Positions 31,657-43,600 are shown, counted from the stretch's first letter. The stretch: 64,000 nucleotides of DNA from Colwellia maritima (GCF_022669015.1 NZ_JAKKSL010000005.1:186001-250000), one strand, 5' to 3'. Notes: a model not told the origin generated them from the letters alone. A program made the numbers and translations.

Positions 31657-34600
31657 ATTTTGATTTATTTGCTGTTAACTCACTCAATAAGTTGCTGATC
31701 AAGTTAAATCTTGCTTGTTCGGTTTCACTTTTTTGGCTAAATTTTAGCTTGTTAGGCGGTACCATCTTATACATTGTTGGTTGTTTTTGCACTAAAGCAA
31801 TGATCAACATATGATCAACACTGGTATCGTCATTGAATTCAATTGAGCCGCCTTTTTCACTCACTTCAATGCGTGATATACCAATAGTTTGGGCTTTTAA
31901 GCGAATTTTCGCAATATGAATTAAGTTTTTTGTTGCTTGGGGTAATAAACCAAAACGGTCGATTAACTCTACTTGAATATCATCTAATTGATTTTTGTTT
32001 TTACAGCTAGCGATTCGTTTGTATAAGCTTAAACGTATGCTGACATCAAAAATATAACTTTCTGGGATCAAGGTCGGTAAACGTAATTCTATTTCTGTTT
32101 GTTTAGCGGTAACTTGATTAAGGGATAATTGCTTACCGTCTTTTAATGCTTCTACGGCGTGATCAAGCATTTCCATGTATAAACTAAAGCCTACTTGGCT
32201 CATTGAGCCTGATTGGTCTTCACCTAATAATTCACCCGCACCTCGTATTTCTAGATCGTGCGTTGCTAGTGTAAAGCCTGCCCCTAAATCTTCCAGTGAG
32301 GCGATTGCTTCAAGACGCTTTTTGGCATCTTTTGTCATGCGTTTTTCATGGGGGGTTAACAGGTAAGCATAAGCTTGGTGATGTGAACGACCAACACGGC
32401 CACGTAATTGATGTAATTGTGCTAAGCCTAAATGATCAGCTCTGTCCATGATAATTGTGTTGGCGCCGGGAACGTCAATACCCGTTTCGATAATGGTTGT
32501 ACACACAATTACATTAAAGCGTTGATGGTAAAAATCACTCATAATGCGTTCAAGTTCACGTTCTCGCATTTGTCCGTGTGCTGTCACAACTCGTGCTTCG
32601 GGTACAAGTGCTTGAATGTCAGCGGCTGTTTTTTCTATCGTGTCGACATGGTTATGTAAAAAATAAACTTGGCCACCCCGTAACGTTTCTCGTAGGATTG
32701 CTTCTCTAATCAGTGCCTCATCACGTTGGCGTACAAAGGTTTTAACGGCTAATCTTTTAGGCGGTGGCGTTGCAATAATGGATAAATCTCGCATGCCGCC
32801 CATGGCCATATTTAATGTACGTGGGATCGGGGTGGCAGTTAATGTAAGAATGTCGACATTACTACGTAGCTGTTTAATTTTTTCTTTTTGTTTTACGCCA
32901 AATCTATGTTCTTCATCAACGACTAATAAGCCTAAGTCTTTATATTTAATGCTGTTTTGTAATAATTTGTGGGTACCAATTAATATGTCTATTTGACCTG
33001 ATTCAACTTGCTTTATTATTTCGGTTTGTTGTTTGGCTGTTTTAAAACGAGAGAGTACTTCGATAGAGATTGGCCAGTTAGCAAAACGATCACGAAAATT
33101 GTCATAATGTTGTTGGGCAAGTAAGGTGGTTGGTACGAGAATCGCAACTTGTTTGTTATCATTAACGGCAACAAAAGCTGCACGCATGGCGACTTCGGTT
33201 TTACCAAAACCCACATCACCGCAAACAAGTCTGTCCATTGATTTAGGTGATAGCATATCGCTGATTACCGCGTTGATGGCTTGTTGTTGATCGAAGGTTT
33301 CTTCAAAACCAAAGCTATCACTAAAGGCTAAGTAGTCTTCTTTATCACGTTTAAAAGTATAGCCGGTATTGCTTGCGCGATTGGCATAAATATCGAGTAA
33401 TTCAGCTGCAACATCACGTACTTTTTCGGCCGCTTTTTGTTTCGCTTTACTCCAGGTATCGGTGCCGAGTTTATGCAATGGTGCATGTTCAGGGTCACTG
33501 CCTGAATAACGGCTAATTAAATGCAAAGACGCAACAGGTACATATAATTTTGCATCATTAGCATAGCTAAGCATTAAAAATTCTGTGGTAATTCCGCCTG
33601 TTTCTAACGTTTGTAAGCCTAAATAGCGTCCAATACCGTGTTCTATATGAACAACCGCCTGACCAATAGAAAGTTCCGCTAAATTTTTGAAGATAGCATC
33701 GGTTTCAATATCTTGAGTTTTATTTCGTCGTCTTGATTGACGAACATGATCACCTAATAATTCTGCTTCGGTTATGAGAGCGATGGCATTATTTTTAGTA
33801 CTGGCTTTGGTGCGTTTTTTAGTTTGGAAAGTAAAACCTTGGCTGAGTGCATTAACACTAATCCCTAATGATTCTGGGGAATCGATAAAATCTTCAATTG
33901 TGTTGAATATGTTTGGCTTGATGTTATCGCGTGCGAGTAACTCTAATACACTTTCTCGTCGACCTTGGCTTTCTGCAATAAATAATATTTTATTGGGGGT
34001 TTCTTTATCACTGATAAAGTTGTTTATTAATTCAAAAGGATGTTTAAGCTTATGATCTATGGTTAAGTCAGGTAATGTTTCAACATCAAAATGAATAGCA
34101 CTCGATTTTTGCTTTTGCTCAATTTCGGGTGATTGCACCATTGGCGTACAAGCTTCAATTGTAATGCGAGCAAATGGTTTTAACTCGGTATAAAGCAACT
34201 CTTCACTTAAAAACAATTGTTCTGGTGGCAATAGCGGGCGTGTTGGATCGTAACGTCGGTTTTCATACCGATAATGAATATCTTGCCAATATTGCCGGAG
34301 TGATTTATCTATGTCTCCCGATACAACAATGAGTGTATCAGGTGCTAAGTAGTCGCATAAACTACTACTGCTTGCATCAGTGTTATTCTTGTTATCGAAA
34401 AAAAGTGGTAAGTAGTATTCTATACCGGGTGGGAGAATACCATTACTTACTTGGTGATAAATTGATTCTTTATCTATTGAGCTTGTAAATAGCTCTCGAT
34501 ATTGGCTGCGAAATAAATTTATTGCGTCTTTATCTGTTGGAAATTCATGTGCCGGTAATAAGTTAATATTGTCTACTTTTTCATTTGAACGCTGATTATC

Positions 34601-35222
34601 TGGATCAAATAAGCGAATTTCATCAATTTCATCATCAAAAAAATCTAAACGAAAAGGGATGTTACTACCCATAGGGAAAACATCTAGAATTGCGCCCCGT
34701 GCAGAAAATTCCCCATGTTCCATCACTTGGTCAACACTACGGTAACCACAAGACTCTAGCGTTTGTCTAAGCTCGGTGTAAGTCTTTTTTATCGCCTTTG
34801 TTAACAATAAAACTATTTGATTCTATATATTTTTTTGGGGCTAGTCTTTGTACTAAGGTAGTGACTGGCACGATGACAATGCCTTTTTTCATACGTGATA
34901 ATTGGTAAAGCGTTGCCAGGCGTTGAGAAATAATGTCTTGATGGGGAGAAAAGGTATCGTAGGGTAAAGTTTCCCAATCAGGAAATAAGCATAAGGCTAA
35001 GTCATCTTCATCCTGCGTTAAACTTCGCAATTCATGTTCAAGTTTTAGTGCTGTTGGCGTGTCGTGAGTAACCAATAATATTGGTGCATCACTGACTAGT
35101 GCGCTGTGATATAACGCGATACTGTCACTAGAGCCTTGTAGATTGTGCCAGGTTTTTTTATCAACTCTGGTTAGGGTGTTTTTGGCTAAAGTGGGCGTTA
35201 GTAAACAGCTTTTTTTGATCAT
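31655..35222 (-). CDS. mfd: transcription-repair coupling factor Mfd (frameshift)
   Basis: DNA translocase that removes stalled RNA polymerase and recruits UvrA. The N-terminal UvrB-like domains are followed by an RNA polymerase-interacting CarD-like domain (AVVHIEHGIGRYLGL) and the RecG-like helicase motor with Walker A GDVGFGKTE and DEEHRFG box. QLHQLRGRVGRS is helicase motif VI. The frame shifts in the T6 run (A6 on the coding strand) at 34785-34790. The joined length of about 1,189 residues is slightly over E. coli Mfd. The gene starts at ATG 35222. Confidence 0.96.
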
Positions 35223-35391
35223 AGCGTAATTTTAATAAGGGAGCGAAAATTATGACTGCATATTCTAACTAGTTTTGTGTGATTTGAAATGTATTTGACA
35301 AAAATTTATTTTATTACTAAACCTAAAGATAGCATTTTGCAGTTAATTTAAATGCTTTTACTTTTAATGGATATCTTTACAAGGATTTAAT

Positions 35392-35700
35392 ATGAACGTT
35401 TTATCACTGAAAACACTTACCTGTGCGTTACTTACTTCAATTTTACTTTTTAATAGCAATGTTGTTTTTGCCGACAATACTGTGTCAAAAGACACCGTGA
35501 TAGTTGAGCAAGTTATTCATTTAAATAAGTCAACAGTTGATGATTTAGTAACGTTAAAAGGAATTGGTCATAAAAAAGCGCAAGCGATTGTTGCTTATCG
35601 TGATCAGGTTGGTGGTTTTAAATCAGTTAATGATTTAATTAAAGTGAAAGGAATAGGTGAAAAAGTATTAGCGGACAATATAGGACGATTGAAGATCTAA
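35392..35700 (+). CDS. ComEA-family helix-hairpin-helix protein
   Basis: A 102-residue secreted or periplasmic protein with an N-terminal signal peptide (TCALLTSILLFNSNVVFA) and a double helix-hairpin-helix domain (LKGIGHKKAQAI, VKGIGEKVL). In competent Gram-negatives such short ComEA proteins bind incoming DNA in the periplasm. comEC is present at 6.3 kb, so a DNA-uptake role is plausible, but the gene is not near other competence genes. AAGGATT at 35381 serves as the ribosome site. Confidence 0.85.
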   Translation: MNVLSLKTLTCALLTSILLFNSNVVFADNTVSKDTVIVEQVIHLNKSTVDDLVTLKGIGHKKAQAIVAYRDQVGGFKSVNDLIKVKGIGEKVLADNIGRLKI

Positions 35701-35721
35701 AATTCACTTATTATATAGGTT

Positions 35722-35750
35722 AAAAAGTCAGCGTATTGCTGACTTTTTTA
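35722..35750 (+). terminator. rho-independent terminator after the ComEA-like gene
   Basis: An 11-bp perfect stem AAAAAGTCAGC/GCTGACTTTTT with a 5-base loop ends in a T run. The A-rich 5' arm would allow it to act in both directions. Confidence 0.85.
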
Positions 35751-35879
35751 TTAAAAATTGAAAGTGTAAAAATAACTTTTATATTCTATTTTGTTATAGA
35801 AGACGCGTTTGATATATAGAATTATCAATCCGAATGTGGCATTCTTTCACTATTAATTTTATCAACGTTTGTATTGGCA

Positions 35880-36779
35880 ATGAATTTATCTCATTTAAAA
35901 AAATTAGAAGCGGAATCTATTCACATTTTCCGTGAAGTGGCGGCAGAATTTGACAACCCAGTAATGCTTTACTCGGTTGGGAAAGACTCAGCAGTGTTAT
36001 TACATCTTGCGCGCAAAGCGTTTGCCCCTGGCAAAATTCCTTTTCCACTATTACATGTTGATACCAATTGGAAATTCAAAGAGATGATCGCTTTTCGTGA
36101 TCAAATGGCTAAAGACTATGGCTTTGAATTGCTTGTTCATCAAAACCCTGATGGTATTGCCATGGGTATGGGACCTTTTACTCACGGTAGTGCGCAACAC
36201 ACTGACGTAATGAAAACTCAAGGCTTAAAACAAGCACTAGATAAGTACGGTTTTGATGCTGCCTTTGGGGGCGCTCGCCGTGATGAAGAAAAATCACGTG
36301 CTAAAGAACGTGTTTATTCTTTCCGCGATAAAAACCATCGTTGGGATCCTAAAAGTCAGCGTCCAGAATTATGGAATGTGTATAACGGTAAAGTTAATAA
36401 AGGCGAGAGTATTCGTGTATTTCCTTTATCAAATTGGACTGAGCTTGATATTTGGCAATATATTTACTTGGAAAGCATTCCAATTGTGCCTCTGTATTTG
36501 TCTGAAAAACGCCCAGTTGTCGAGCGCGACGGCACATTAATTATGGTTGATGATGATCGTATGCCTATTGGTCCTGATGATGAAATTCAAATGAAAGATG
36601 TGCGTTTTAGAACATTAGGTTGTTACCCATTAACAGGTGCTGTTGAATCAACGGCGACAACACTACCTGAAATTATTCAAGAAATGCTATTAACCAAAAC
36701 GTCTGAACGCCAAGGTCGTGTTATTGATCATGATAGTGCGGGCTCTATGGAAAAGAAAAAAATGGAAGGGTACTTTTAA
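35880..36779 (+). CDS. cysD: sulfate adenylyltransferase subunit 2
   Basis: Small subunit of ATP sulfurylase, which makes adenosine 5'-phosphosulfate. It has the PP-loop motif [18 protein letters not shown] and the conserved block [15 protein letters not shown]. The length of about 299 residues is normal. I prefer ATG 35880 ([20 protein letters not shown]) to a TTG six bases upstream. It heads the cluster cysD-cysN-SLC13 permease-cysC-DHH. Confidence 0.96.
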   Translation: MNLSHLKKLEAESIHIFREVAAEFDNPVMLYSVGKDSAVLLHLARKAFAPGKIPFPLLHVDTNWKFKEMIAFRDQMAKDYGFELLVHQNPDGIAMGMGPFTHGSAQHTDVMKTQGLKQALDKYGFDAAFGGARRDEEKSRAKERVYSFRDKNHRWDPKSQRPELWNVYNGKVNKGESIRVFPLSNWTELDIWQYIYLESIPIVPLYLSEKRPVVERDGTLIMVDDDRMPIGPDDEIQMKDVRFRTLGCYPLTGAVESTATTLPEIIQEMLLTKTSERQGRVIDHDSAGSMEKKKMEGYF

Positions 36780-36865
36780 GCACCTTGCTATTATTAGCTA
36801 AGACGGGCTTACAAACCTAGGCAAATACATTTTAGTAAATAAATTATAAATTTTGAGAGAACGTG

Positions 36866-38269
36866 ATGAGTCACCAATCAGACTTAATTGAAGATGATAT
36901 TCAAGCTTATTTAAAGCAACATGAAAATAAAGAATTAGTACGTTTTTTAACTTGCGGCAGCGTTGATGACGGTAAAAGTACCTTAATCGGTCGTTTGTTG
37001 CATGATTCAAAAATGATTTTTGAAGATCAATTGGCTGCCATTGAAAAAGATTCTAAAAAATCAGGTACAACAGGCGAAGCGATCGATTTAGCCCTATTAG
37101 TTGATGGCTTACAGTCTGAGCGTGAACAAGGTATTACCATTGATGTTGCTTACCGCTATTTCTCTACGGAGCAACGTAAATTTATTATTGCAGACACCCC
37201 AGGCCATGAACAATACACTCGTAATATGGCAACGGGCGCTTCAACTTGTGATTTAGCCATTATTTTGATTGATGCACGTTATGGTGTGCAAGTTCAAACA
37301 CGCCGTCATTCATTTATTTGTTCATTATTAGGCCTTAAGCACATTATTGTGGCCGTGAATAAAATGGATTTAGTGGATTTTTCGCAAGCTCGTTATCAAG
37401 AAATTAAAAAAGAATATCGTGACTTTGCTCAATCCCTTGATTTTGATGATGTACGTTTTGTTCCTTTGTCGGCACTTAACGGTGATAATGTTGTTGAAGA
37501 AAGTGTAAACATGCCTTGGTATCCTGGGGCAACTTTGATGAAGTTGCTTAATACTATTGATGTGGCACCAAAAAATGAATTTACGCCATTTCGTTTTCAA
37601 GTGCAGTATGTTAATCGACCCAATCTAGATTTTCGTGGGTTTGCAGGCACTATTGCATCAGGTCATGTTTTAGTAGGCGACACTATTGTTGCTTTGCCTT
37701 CAGGCAAGGAAAGTGTTGTTAAAGATATTGTTACTTTTGATGGAAACCTTGAGCGTGCTGATAAAGGCATGGCAGTCACATTAACACTTGAAGATGAAAT
37801 TGATATAAGCCGTGGCGAGATGATTGTTAAAAAAGGCAATTTACCTCATTCAACTAAAGAATTTAATGCAACTGTTGTTTGGATGCATGAAAATGAATTA
37901 GAACCAGGCCGTGAATATTTTATTAAGCATGGCAGCAAAATGACTACAGGTCATGCGGAAAGTATTGAAAGCAAGTATGACGTTAATACGATGGAAAAAA
38001 TGCCTAGTTCACAGCTAGCCATTAATGAAATTGGTTCAGTTAATTTGGTTGTTGATGAAGTATTGCATTTTGATTCGTATAATGAAAATAAAGGTACAGG
38101 TGCTTTTATTCTTATTGATAGACTCAGTAATATTACTGTGGGTGCGGGTATGATTAATAATGCCCTTGATCAAAAAGTCCATGAATACTCAGCGTTTGAG
38201 TTAGAGTTTAATACCTTAGTACGTAAACACTTCCCGCATTGGGGCGCAAGGGATATTGCTAAGCTTTAA
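36866..38269 (+). CDS. cysN: sulfate adenylyltransferase subunit 1 (GTPase)
   Basis: Large, GTP-hydrolysing subunit of ATP sulfurylase. The translation-factor GTPase motifs are G1 [10 protein letters not shown]3 DTPGHEQYT and G4 NKMDL, followed by EF-Tu-like beta-barrel domains. It has 467 residues from ATG 36866. There is no fused APS kinase domain, and CysC is encoded separately at 40.05 kb. A GAGAGAACG ribosome site precedes the start. Confidence 0.96.
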   Translation: MSHQSDLIEDDIQAYLKQHENKELVRFLTCGSVDDGKSTLIGRLLHDSKMIFEDQLAAIEKDSKKSGTTGEAIDLALLVDGLQSEREQGITIDVAYRYFSTEQRKFIIADTPGHEQYTRNMATGASTCDLAIILIDARYGVQVQTRRHSFICSLLGLKHIIVAVNKMDLVDFSQARYQEIKKEYRDFAQSLDFDDVRFVPLSALNGDNVVEESVNMPWYPGATLMKLLNTIDVAPKNEFTPFRFQVQYVNRPNLDFRGFAGTIASGHVLVGDTIVALPSGKESVVKDIVTFDGNLERADKGMAVTLTLEDEIDISRGEMIVKKGNLPHSTKEFNATVVWMHENELEPGREYFIKHGSKMTTGHAESIESKYDVNTMEKMPSSQLAINEIGSVNLVVDEVLHFDSYNENKGTGAFILIDRLSNITVGAGMINNALDQKVHEYSAFELEFNTLVRKHFPHWGARDIAKL

Positions 38270-38298
38270 TTAGCACTTTTAGCAATAATAGCATCATA

Positions 38299-40026
38299 AT
38301 GACGATACAACAGTGGCTGATGATAGCGGTTTTTATCACCACTTTTGTTGGCCTTCTTAAATACCAACAAGTACCTGAACGTATTTTTTCAATTACGGTA
38401 CTTGTTTGTTTAGCACTTTCTTTTGTTAGCGTAGATGACATTCTTTCTAATGCGGTAAACCCTGGTTTAGTCACGTTAATTTTGCTAGTACTTTGTTCAT
38501 TTTCGTTTGAACGTACTAGTATTTTACGTCGTCTGAGTAACAGTGTTTTTAGTGGATCAAAAATTAGGTCAATGCTACGACTTTTCATCGGTACAGCTTT
38601 TGCTTCTGCCTTAATGAGTAATACGGCTGTGGTAGCAACCCTGATTAATAGCGTAAAAAGTAATAAGTTGATTAATGCAGGCAAACTATTACTGCCTTTA
38701 TCTTATGCTGCTATATTGGGCGGTACTCTTACCTTAGTGGGTACTTCAACGAATCTTATTGTGAATAGTTTATTACTAGAGCAGGGAGCAACAGGCTTTA
38801 GTTTTTTTGATTTCACGGCGATTGGTGGTGTAGCATTAGTTTTCTGTTTAATGATTGTGGTTTTACGTGCGAGAACCTTACCTGATCTGCTACAGAGCGA
38901 TTTGTCGACGCAAGACTATTTACTTGAAGCAGAAGTTTCGACAGACTCTAAATTAATTGGCAAAAGCGTTGAAGAGAATGGTTTACGAAATTTGGATGCC
39001 TTATTTTTGGTAGAAATTGTTCGTAGAGGACGTTTGATCTCACCTGTTACCCCAGAAGAAAATTTACAAGCTGCAGATAAACTTATCTTTAGTGGTGATA
39101 TTTCCAAAGTATTAACTTTACAACAATTCGATGGCTTAACATTATTTGCAGAACAAGATGACTTGTTGCGAAATAATTTAACCGAAGTGTTGATAAAAAA
39201 TGATTCCGCCATTGCAGGTAAAACCTTAAAAAAAGCAGGTTTTAGAGCGCGATTTGATGCAGCAGTAGTTGCTGTTCGCCGTGAAGGTTGTGCTTTATCA
39301 GGTAAGTTAGGTGATATTGTTTTACAGTCGGGCGACTTTCTTGTGTTGGCTGTAGGGCAAGATTTTTCTAGTAGAACAAACTTATCAAAGAACTTTTTTA
39401 TATTATCAGGGCATCAAGCCGTGAATATGTTAAACGGTTGGCGTGATTACGGCACAATCTGGGGCTTTATATTGGCGATTGGTGTGTCGGTTATAACGCC
39501 AGTATCCTTACTTAGTTGTTTATTTATTTATGTTGCCGCACTTATTTTTAGTGGTGCGCTGACGGTTAATGAAATAAAACGTCGATTCCCTTTAGAAATT
39601 TGGATGATAGTGCTAGGCGCGTTAACTTTGGCTACTGCCGTTGAGAATACAGGACTAGTCGGTGTTATTGCTGATAGTATTGAGAAATTGCTTAATGGGA
39701 GTAGCCCTTATTTAGCCTTCGTTGCTATTTTTGTTTTAACCTTATTATTAACTGAGTTAATCACTAATAGTGCTGCGGCAGCATTAATTTTCCCCATCGC
39801 CTATAATATAGCGTTAGGTTTGGGCGTTGATCCTATACCTTTTGTGATGGCTGTGGCGTTTGCGGCAAGTGGAAGTTTTATTAGCCCCTATGGCTATCAA
39901 ACAAATATTATGGTCTATAACGCAGGTAATTATCAATTAGCTGATTTTGTTAAATTTGGTCTACCTATATCCATTATTTATAGCACTACGGTATTATTGA
40001 TGATTCCTTTAGTGTTCCCATTTTAG
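38299..40026 (+). CDS. SLC13-family permease with two RCK_C domains, probable sulfate importer
   Basis: An inner-membrane protein of 575 residues. The two halves each hold hydrophobic helices with the conserved SNTAVVATL and LVGTSTNLIVN in the first half and LITNSAAAALIFP in the second. Between them are two TrkA-C/RCK_C-like domains (about residues 205-370). This arrangement is typical of bacterial divalent anion:sodium symporter relatives. Its place between cysN and cysC, and the absence here of an ABC sulfate transporter, point to sulfate uptake. The substrate is inference. It starts 29 bases after cysN. Confidence 0.85.
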   Translation: MTIQQWLMIAVFITTFVGLLKYQQVPERIFSITVLVCLALSFVSVDDILSNAVNPGLVTLILLVLCSFSFERTSILRRLSNSVFSGSKIRSMLRLFIGTAFASALMSNTAVVATLINSVKSNKLINAGKLLLPLSYAAILGGTLTLVGTSTNLIVNSLLLEQGATGFSFFDFTAIGGVALVFCLMIVVLRARTLPDLLQSDLSTQDYLLEAEVSTDSKLIGKSVEENGLRNLDALFLVEIVRRGRLISPVTPEENLQAADKLIFSGDISKVLTLQQFDGLTLFAEQDDLLRNNLTEVLIKNDSAIAGKTLKKAGFRARFDAAVVAVRREGCALSGKLGDIVLQSGDFLVLAVGQDFSSRTNLSKNFFILSGHQAVNMLNGWRDYGTIWGFILAIGVSVITPVSLLSCLFIYVAALIFSGALTVNEIKRRFPLEIWMIVLGALTLATAVENTGLVGVIADSIEKLLNGSSPYLAFVAIFVLTLLLTELITNSAAAALIFPIAYNIALGLGVDPIPFVMAVAFAASGSFISPYGYQTNIMVYNAGNYQLADFVKFGLPISIIYSTTVLLMIPLVFPF

Positions 40027-40050
40027 ATTGACATTATTAAAGAGTATAAA

Positions 40051-40687
40051 ATGAAAACAGAAAATACTGTTTGGCATGAACAACATATTTCCAAAGAACA
40101 ATTTTGGTTTGAAAAGCCAGAAACCATGCTTATTATGGTATACGGGGCTCAGTGGCTCAGGAAAATCAACCGTAGCTAATGCGGTTGATGCGTTGCTCTT
40201 CAAATTAGGTTGTCATAGTTATTTACTTGATGGTGACAATGTTCGTCATGGTTTAAATGGTGACTTAGGTTTTAGTGATGAAGATCGAATAGAAAATATA
40301 CGCCGCATAAGTGAAGTTTCAAAACTGTTTTTAGATGCGGGATTAATTGTGTCTACTGCCTTTATTTCACCCTTTATACAAGACCGAGCTAGTGCTAGAG
40401 CTAAATTGGCGGAAGGTGAGTTTATTGAAGTGTATATTGATACCCCCATTAGTATTTGTGAGCAACGTGATCCTAAAGGGCTGTATAAAAAAGCCCGAGC
40501 AGGTGAAATAAAAGATTTTACCGGGATTGATTCTACCTATGATGCACCTGAAAACCCAGAAATTCACGTTAAAACAGCTGAGCAATCAATTCAAGCTTGT
40601 GCCGAGCAAATTGTCGATTATTTGGTTAAACAGGGCTTTGTTTCGACAGATCAAAATTTAAATAATCACTTTAGTACTAAAGAATAA
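40051..40687 (+). CDS. cysC: adenylylsulfate kinase (frameshift)
   Basis: APS kinase; it phosphorylates APS to PAPS. The N-terminus [17 protein letters not shown] matches the family. A shift in the T run near 40099-40105 then moves to the frame with GLSGSGKST (P-loop), [16 protein letters not shown], and FISPF. The joined length of about 211 residues is usual. It is 24 bases after the permease and 9 bases before the DHH gene. Confidence 0.95.
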
Positions 40688-40696
40688 GGTTAACAT

Positions 40697-41681
40697 ATGC
40701 ACTATGATGTGTTTAATGGTGATGCCGATGGCATTATTGCTTTATTACAGCTTCATTTGTCTCGAGACAAACCGCACCCTAAAGACTCGATTTTGGTCAC
40801 TGGGGTAAAGCGCGATATTAGCTTACTGAAAAATGTTGATAGGAATAAGGCAACGTCAGTGACAGTGTTAGATATTTCTTTAGAAAAGAATGTTGAAGCT
40901 TTATCACAGTTACTAGACAAAGAGATTGCTATTTTTTATGTCGACCACCATAGAACAGGTGAGTTACCAAAATCTAAGTTTTTGACAACTCTAATAGATA
41001 CCGATGCTAATATTTGTACGAGTTTATTGGTCAATAACTATTTGAATAACGAGTTTATTTATTGGGCTATTGCCGCTGCGTTTGGTGATAATATGCAAGC
41101 TTCAGCACAAGCACTTGCGGATAAACACAATGTATCAATTGAGCAACAAGCACTTTTAAGTGAGTTAGGCGTTTATATTAATTACAATGGTTATGGGCGC
41201 AGTATTGATGATTTGCATTTTCATCCGGCGATGTTATTTAAAACCTTGTTAGATTATGCTAATCCTTTTGATTTAATTAGTGAAGACGATTCCATTTTTT
41301 ATCAATTACAAGCCGCTTACACAGCCGATATGGAGCAAGCTAAACAAGCAACAATATTGATAGATAACGACCAATTAAGTGCGGTACAATTAGCTGACGA
41401 ACCATGGGCTAGACGCGTAAGTGGTGTGTTTGGTAATGAATTAGCGAATGCCGCACCAAACAAAGCGCATGTAGTTGTTACTTTAAATGAAACTACACAT
41501 AAAGAAGCAGCATCCTATACTATCAGTTTAAGGGCTCCCTTAAATAATAAACAAGGGGCAGGGGAGTTATGTGTTTGGCTTTCCTACCGGCGGTGGTCGG
41601 TCTGCTGCCGCAGGGATTAATGCTTTGCCTGCAGAAATGCTTGGCGATTTTTTTGATAGCGTGGCAAAATATTACGCATAA
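40697..41681 (+). CDS. DHH-family phosphoesterase, candidate pAp phosphatase (frameshift)
   Basis: About 328 residues when joined. It has the Asp of FNGDADGIIAL, a DHH motif in FYVDHHRTG, and the C-terminal DHHA1-type glycine motif PTGGGRSAAAG, as in NrnA-like and related phosphoesterases. The frame shifts near 41571-41577; the C-terminus ends at TAA 41679-41681. It sits 9 bases after cysC, where cysQ (3'-phosphoadenosine 5'-phosphate phosphatase) would be useful because PAPS reduction releases pAp. NrnA-type enzymes are known to hydrolyse pAp. The role here is inference; oligoribonuclease activity is the alternative. Confidence 0.8.
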
Positions 41682-41710
41682 ACCGTATTTTATAGAGACA
41701 AGGGAATATA

Positions 41711-42731
41711 ATGAGTTTATTGATCACGGGTGGCACAGGATATATTGGCAGTCATACTGTTGTTGAAATACAAATGTTAGCTGCCTCAGAGGGAAAAGAG
41801 TGGGATATCGTTATTGTCGATGACTTGTCAAACTCTTCTACTAAAGTACTTGATAGAATTAAGCAAATTACGTCGAAATCGGTCACTTTTATTAAAGCTG
41901 ATGTGTGTGATTATGACGCGATGAATACACTATTTGAGCAATATGATATTGAAGCGGTTATACATTTTGCAGGCCATAAAGCGGTTGGCGAATCAAGTGA
42001 AAAGCCACTGAATTATTATCATAACAATGTGTCAGGTACGGTTACTTTGCTCAGGGTAATGGAATTACATAAGGTAAAAAAACTGGTATTTAGCTCTTCT
42101 GCTACAGTTTACGGTGATAATATTTCGCCGTTAAATGAAACCATGTCTACCTCTGCAACAAACCCTTACGGACAAACTAAGCTGATGATTGAGCATATTT
42201 TGTTTGATTTAGCGAAAAGTGACAGTGATTGGTCTATTGCTTGTTTACGCTATTTCAATCCTATTGGTGCGCATCATTCAGGCTTAATTGGCGAAAACCC
42301 TAATGGTATACCTAATAATTTATTACCTTATGTAGCACAAGTTGCCGTTGGAAGGTTAGCGCAATTGCAGGTATTTGGTGACGATTATGATACGGTAGAT
42401 GGCACTGGCGTTCGTGATTATATTCACGTGGTTGATTTAGCTCAGGGTCATGTTAAAGCATTACAGAATTTGGATAAAATTACAGGCTGTAAAGCTATTA
42501 ACTTAGGTACGGGCAATGGCACGTCTGTACTTGAAATTGTCAATACTTTTAAAGAAATTAGCCAACAAGATATTCCATATAAAATAGTACCAAGACGTCT
42601 TGGCGATCTAGCGACAGTCTATGCCAATGCTGATCTTGCGAATGAACTGTTGGTGGAAAGCAACAAGAAATTTACAAACGATGATTGAAGATACTTGGCG
42701 TTGGCAGTCAGAAAATCCACAAGGTTTTTAA
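41711..42731 (+). CDS. galE: UDP-glucose 4-epimerase (frameshift)
   Basis: NAD-dependent short-chain dehydrogenase/reductase epimerase that interconverts UDP-glucose and UDP-galactose. The Rossmann motif is TGGTGYIGSHT, the active site has SSSATVYG and YGQTK, and RYFNPIGAH is also conserved. The frame shifts near 42651-42656, after which WKATRNLQTMIEDTWRWQ and the terminal NPQGF follow, ending at TAA 42729-42731. The length of about 340 residues is normal. It follows the DHH gene by 29 bases and precedes a bidirectional terminator. Confidence 0.94.
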
Positions 42732-42760
42732 TCAATCTAGAAGGTCTTATCCTAGTATTG

Positions 42761-42799
42761 GCCACTTCAAAAGGCATTAAGTCTTTATATTGAAGTGGC
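42761..42799. terminator. bidirectional terminator between galE and the DUF3365 gene
   Basis: A perfect 10-bp inverted repeat (GCCACTTCAA/TTGAAGTGGC) with a 19-base loop lies between converging genes. It is followed by TTCTGAGTTTTTT on the + side. Confidence 0.65.
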
Positions 42800-42817
42800 T
42801 TCTGAGTTTTTTGTTAG

Positions 42818-43396
42818 CTATAACTGTTTGGTTAAACTAAAAGCGCCTCTTATTTCGCCTAAAGCATAACCCGTTGCTTTATCTTCAGGATAGTATTGCG
42901 TCAGTGCAGCTTTAGCTTCCTCACTTAAACTACTTCCGTGGCAAGTCAAACAAAGCGGTTCAACCCCTTGCGCTTTCATAAATCTATATTCATGATTCAC
43001 GATTTCAGCTTTTGCTATGGTTTGTGGCTTTTCACCTGTTTCTTGGCGTTGATCAAAAGATTCTAACGTTGACTTTTCCCAAGCGTCAGGTATTGCATTT
43101 GGGTTATTTCTTGCCTTTAAACTGACTCTTTTTACTTGCCATTGACTGGCTAAACTTAATTCTTTAGCGATATTGGGAGCTAGTACTGAACACACTTCAA
43201 TGGCGTGTTTAACGCCACCCTCTTTGAGTGCTTTTTTAAGCTGTGGTTTTAATGTGCCTCCGAATTGTTTTACGATTGTGATCGCTTCTGCTTTGAGTGC
43301 ATTAAGATCGGGTTCATGAGCTAGCACTGAATAAGAAGATATTAAAAGGCTAGGACCTAGGGCAACCAAAAGCCCTTTTTTTAAGAAAGTTAACAT
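42818..43396 (-). CDS. DUF3365 periplasmic haem-binding protein
   Basis: A 192-residue exported protein with a signal peptide ending about ...SYSVLAHEPD. The DUF3365 (Tll0287-like) domain includes ARNNPNAIPDAWEKSTLE, and one c-type haem motif CLTCH lies near residue 153. Such domains are seen alone or as sensor modules. Here it stands alone, so it is probably a periplasmic monohaem protein of unknown partner. The start is ATG 43396; the palindromic repeat copy A begins 16 bases upstream. Confidence 0.85.
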   Translation of the reverse strand: MLTFLKKGLLVALGPSLLISSYSVLAHEPDLNALKAEAITIVKQFGGTLKPQLKKALKEGGVKHAIEVCSVLAPNIAKELSLASQWQVKRVSLKARNNPNAIPDAWEKSTLESFDQRQETGEKPQTIAKAEIVNHEYRFMKAQGVEPLCLTCHGSSLSEEAKAALTQYYPEDKATGYALGEIRGAFSLTKQL

Positions 43397-43412
43397 ACTG
43401 AAATCCTATATA

Positions 43413-43571
43413 ATACCTATCTCATTAACGTTGTGATTATTTCTATTTGCTAAAATATCCCACTACATCGTTATTTATTTAATCATTAGAACAACTGGTT
43501 ATTGAAATAAATACCATGTATGTGGCAACTTTTCTACGTATAAAATTGCTCACTTAATTAATGAAACGGGT
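43413..43571 (-). repeat. palindromic repeat, long form (copy A)
   Basis: An element of about 159 bp, from ATACCTATCTCATTAACG to TTAATTAATGAAACGGGT. It is close to the reverse complement of copy B at 46551-46712 over its whole length, including the internal segment CGTTATTTATTTAATCATTA. The two inverted copies flank the EAL/HDOD gene and putP. Confidence 0.85.
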
Positions 43572-43600
43572 CAAAATTAAAAAATTTTTAATTCAAATTG

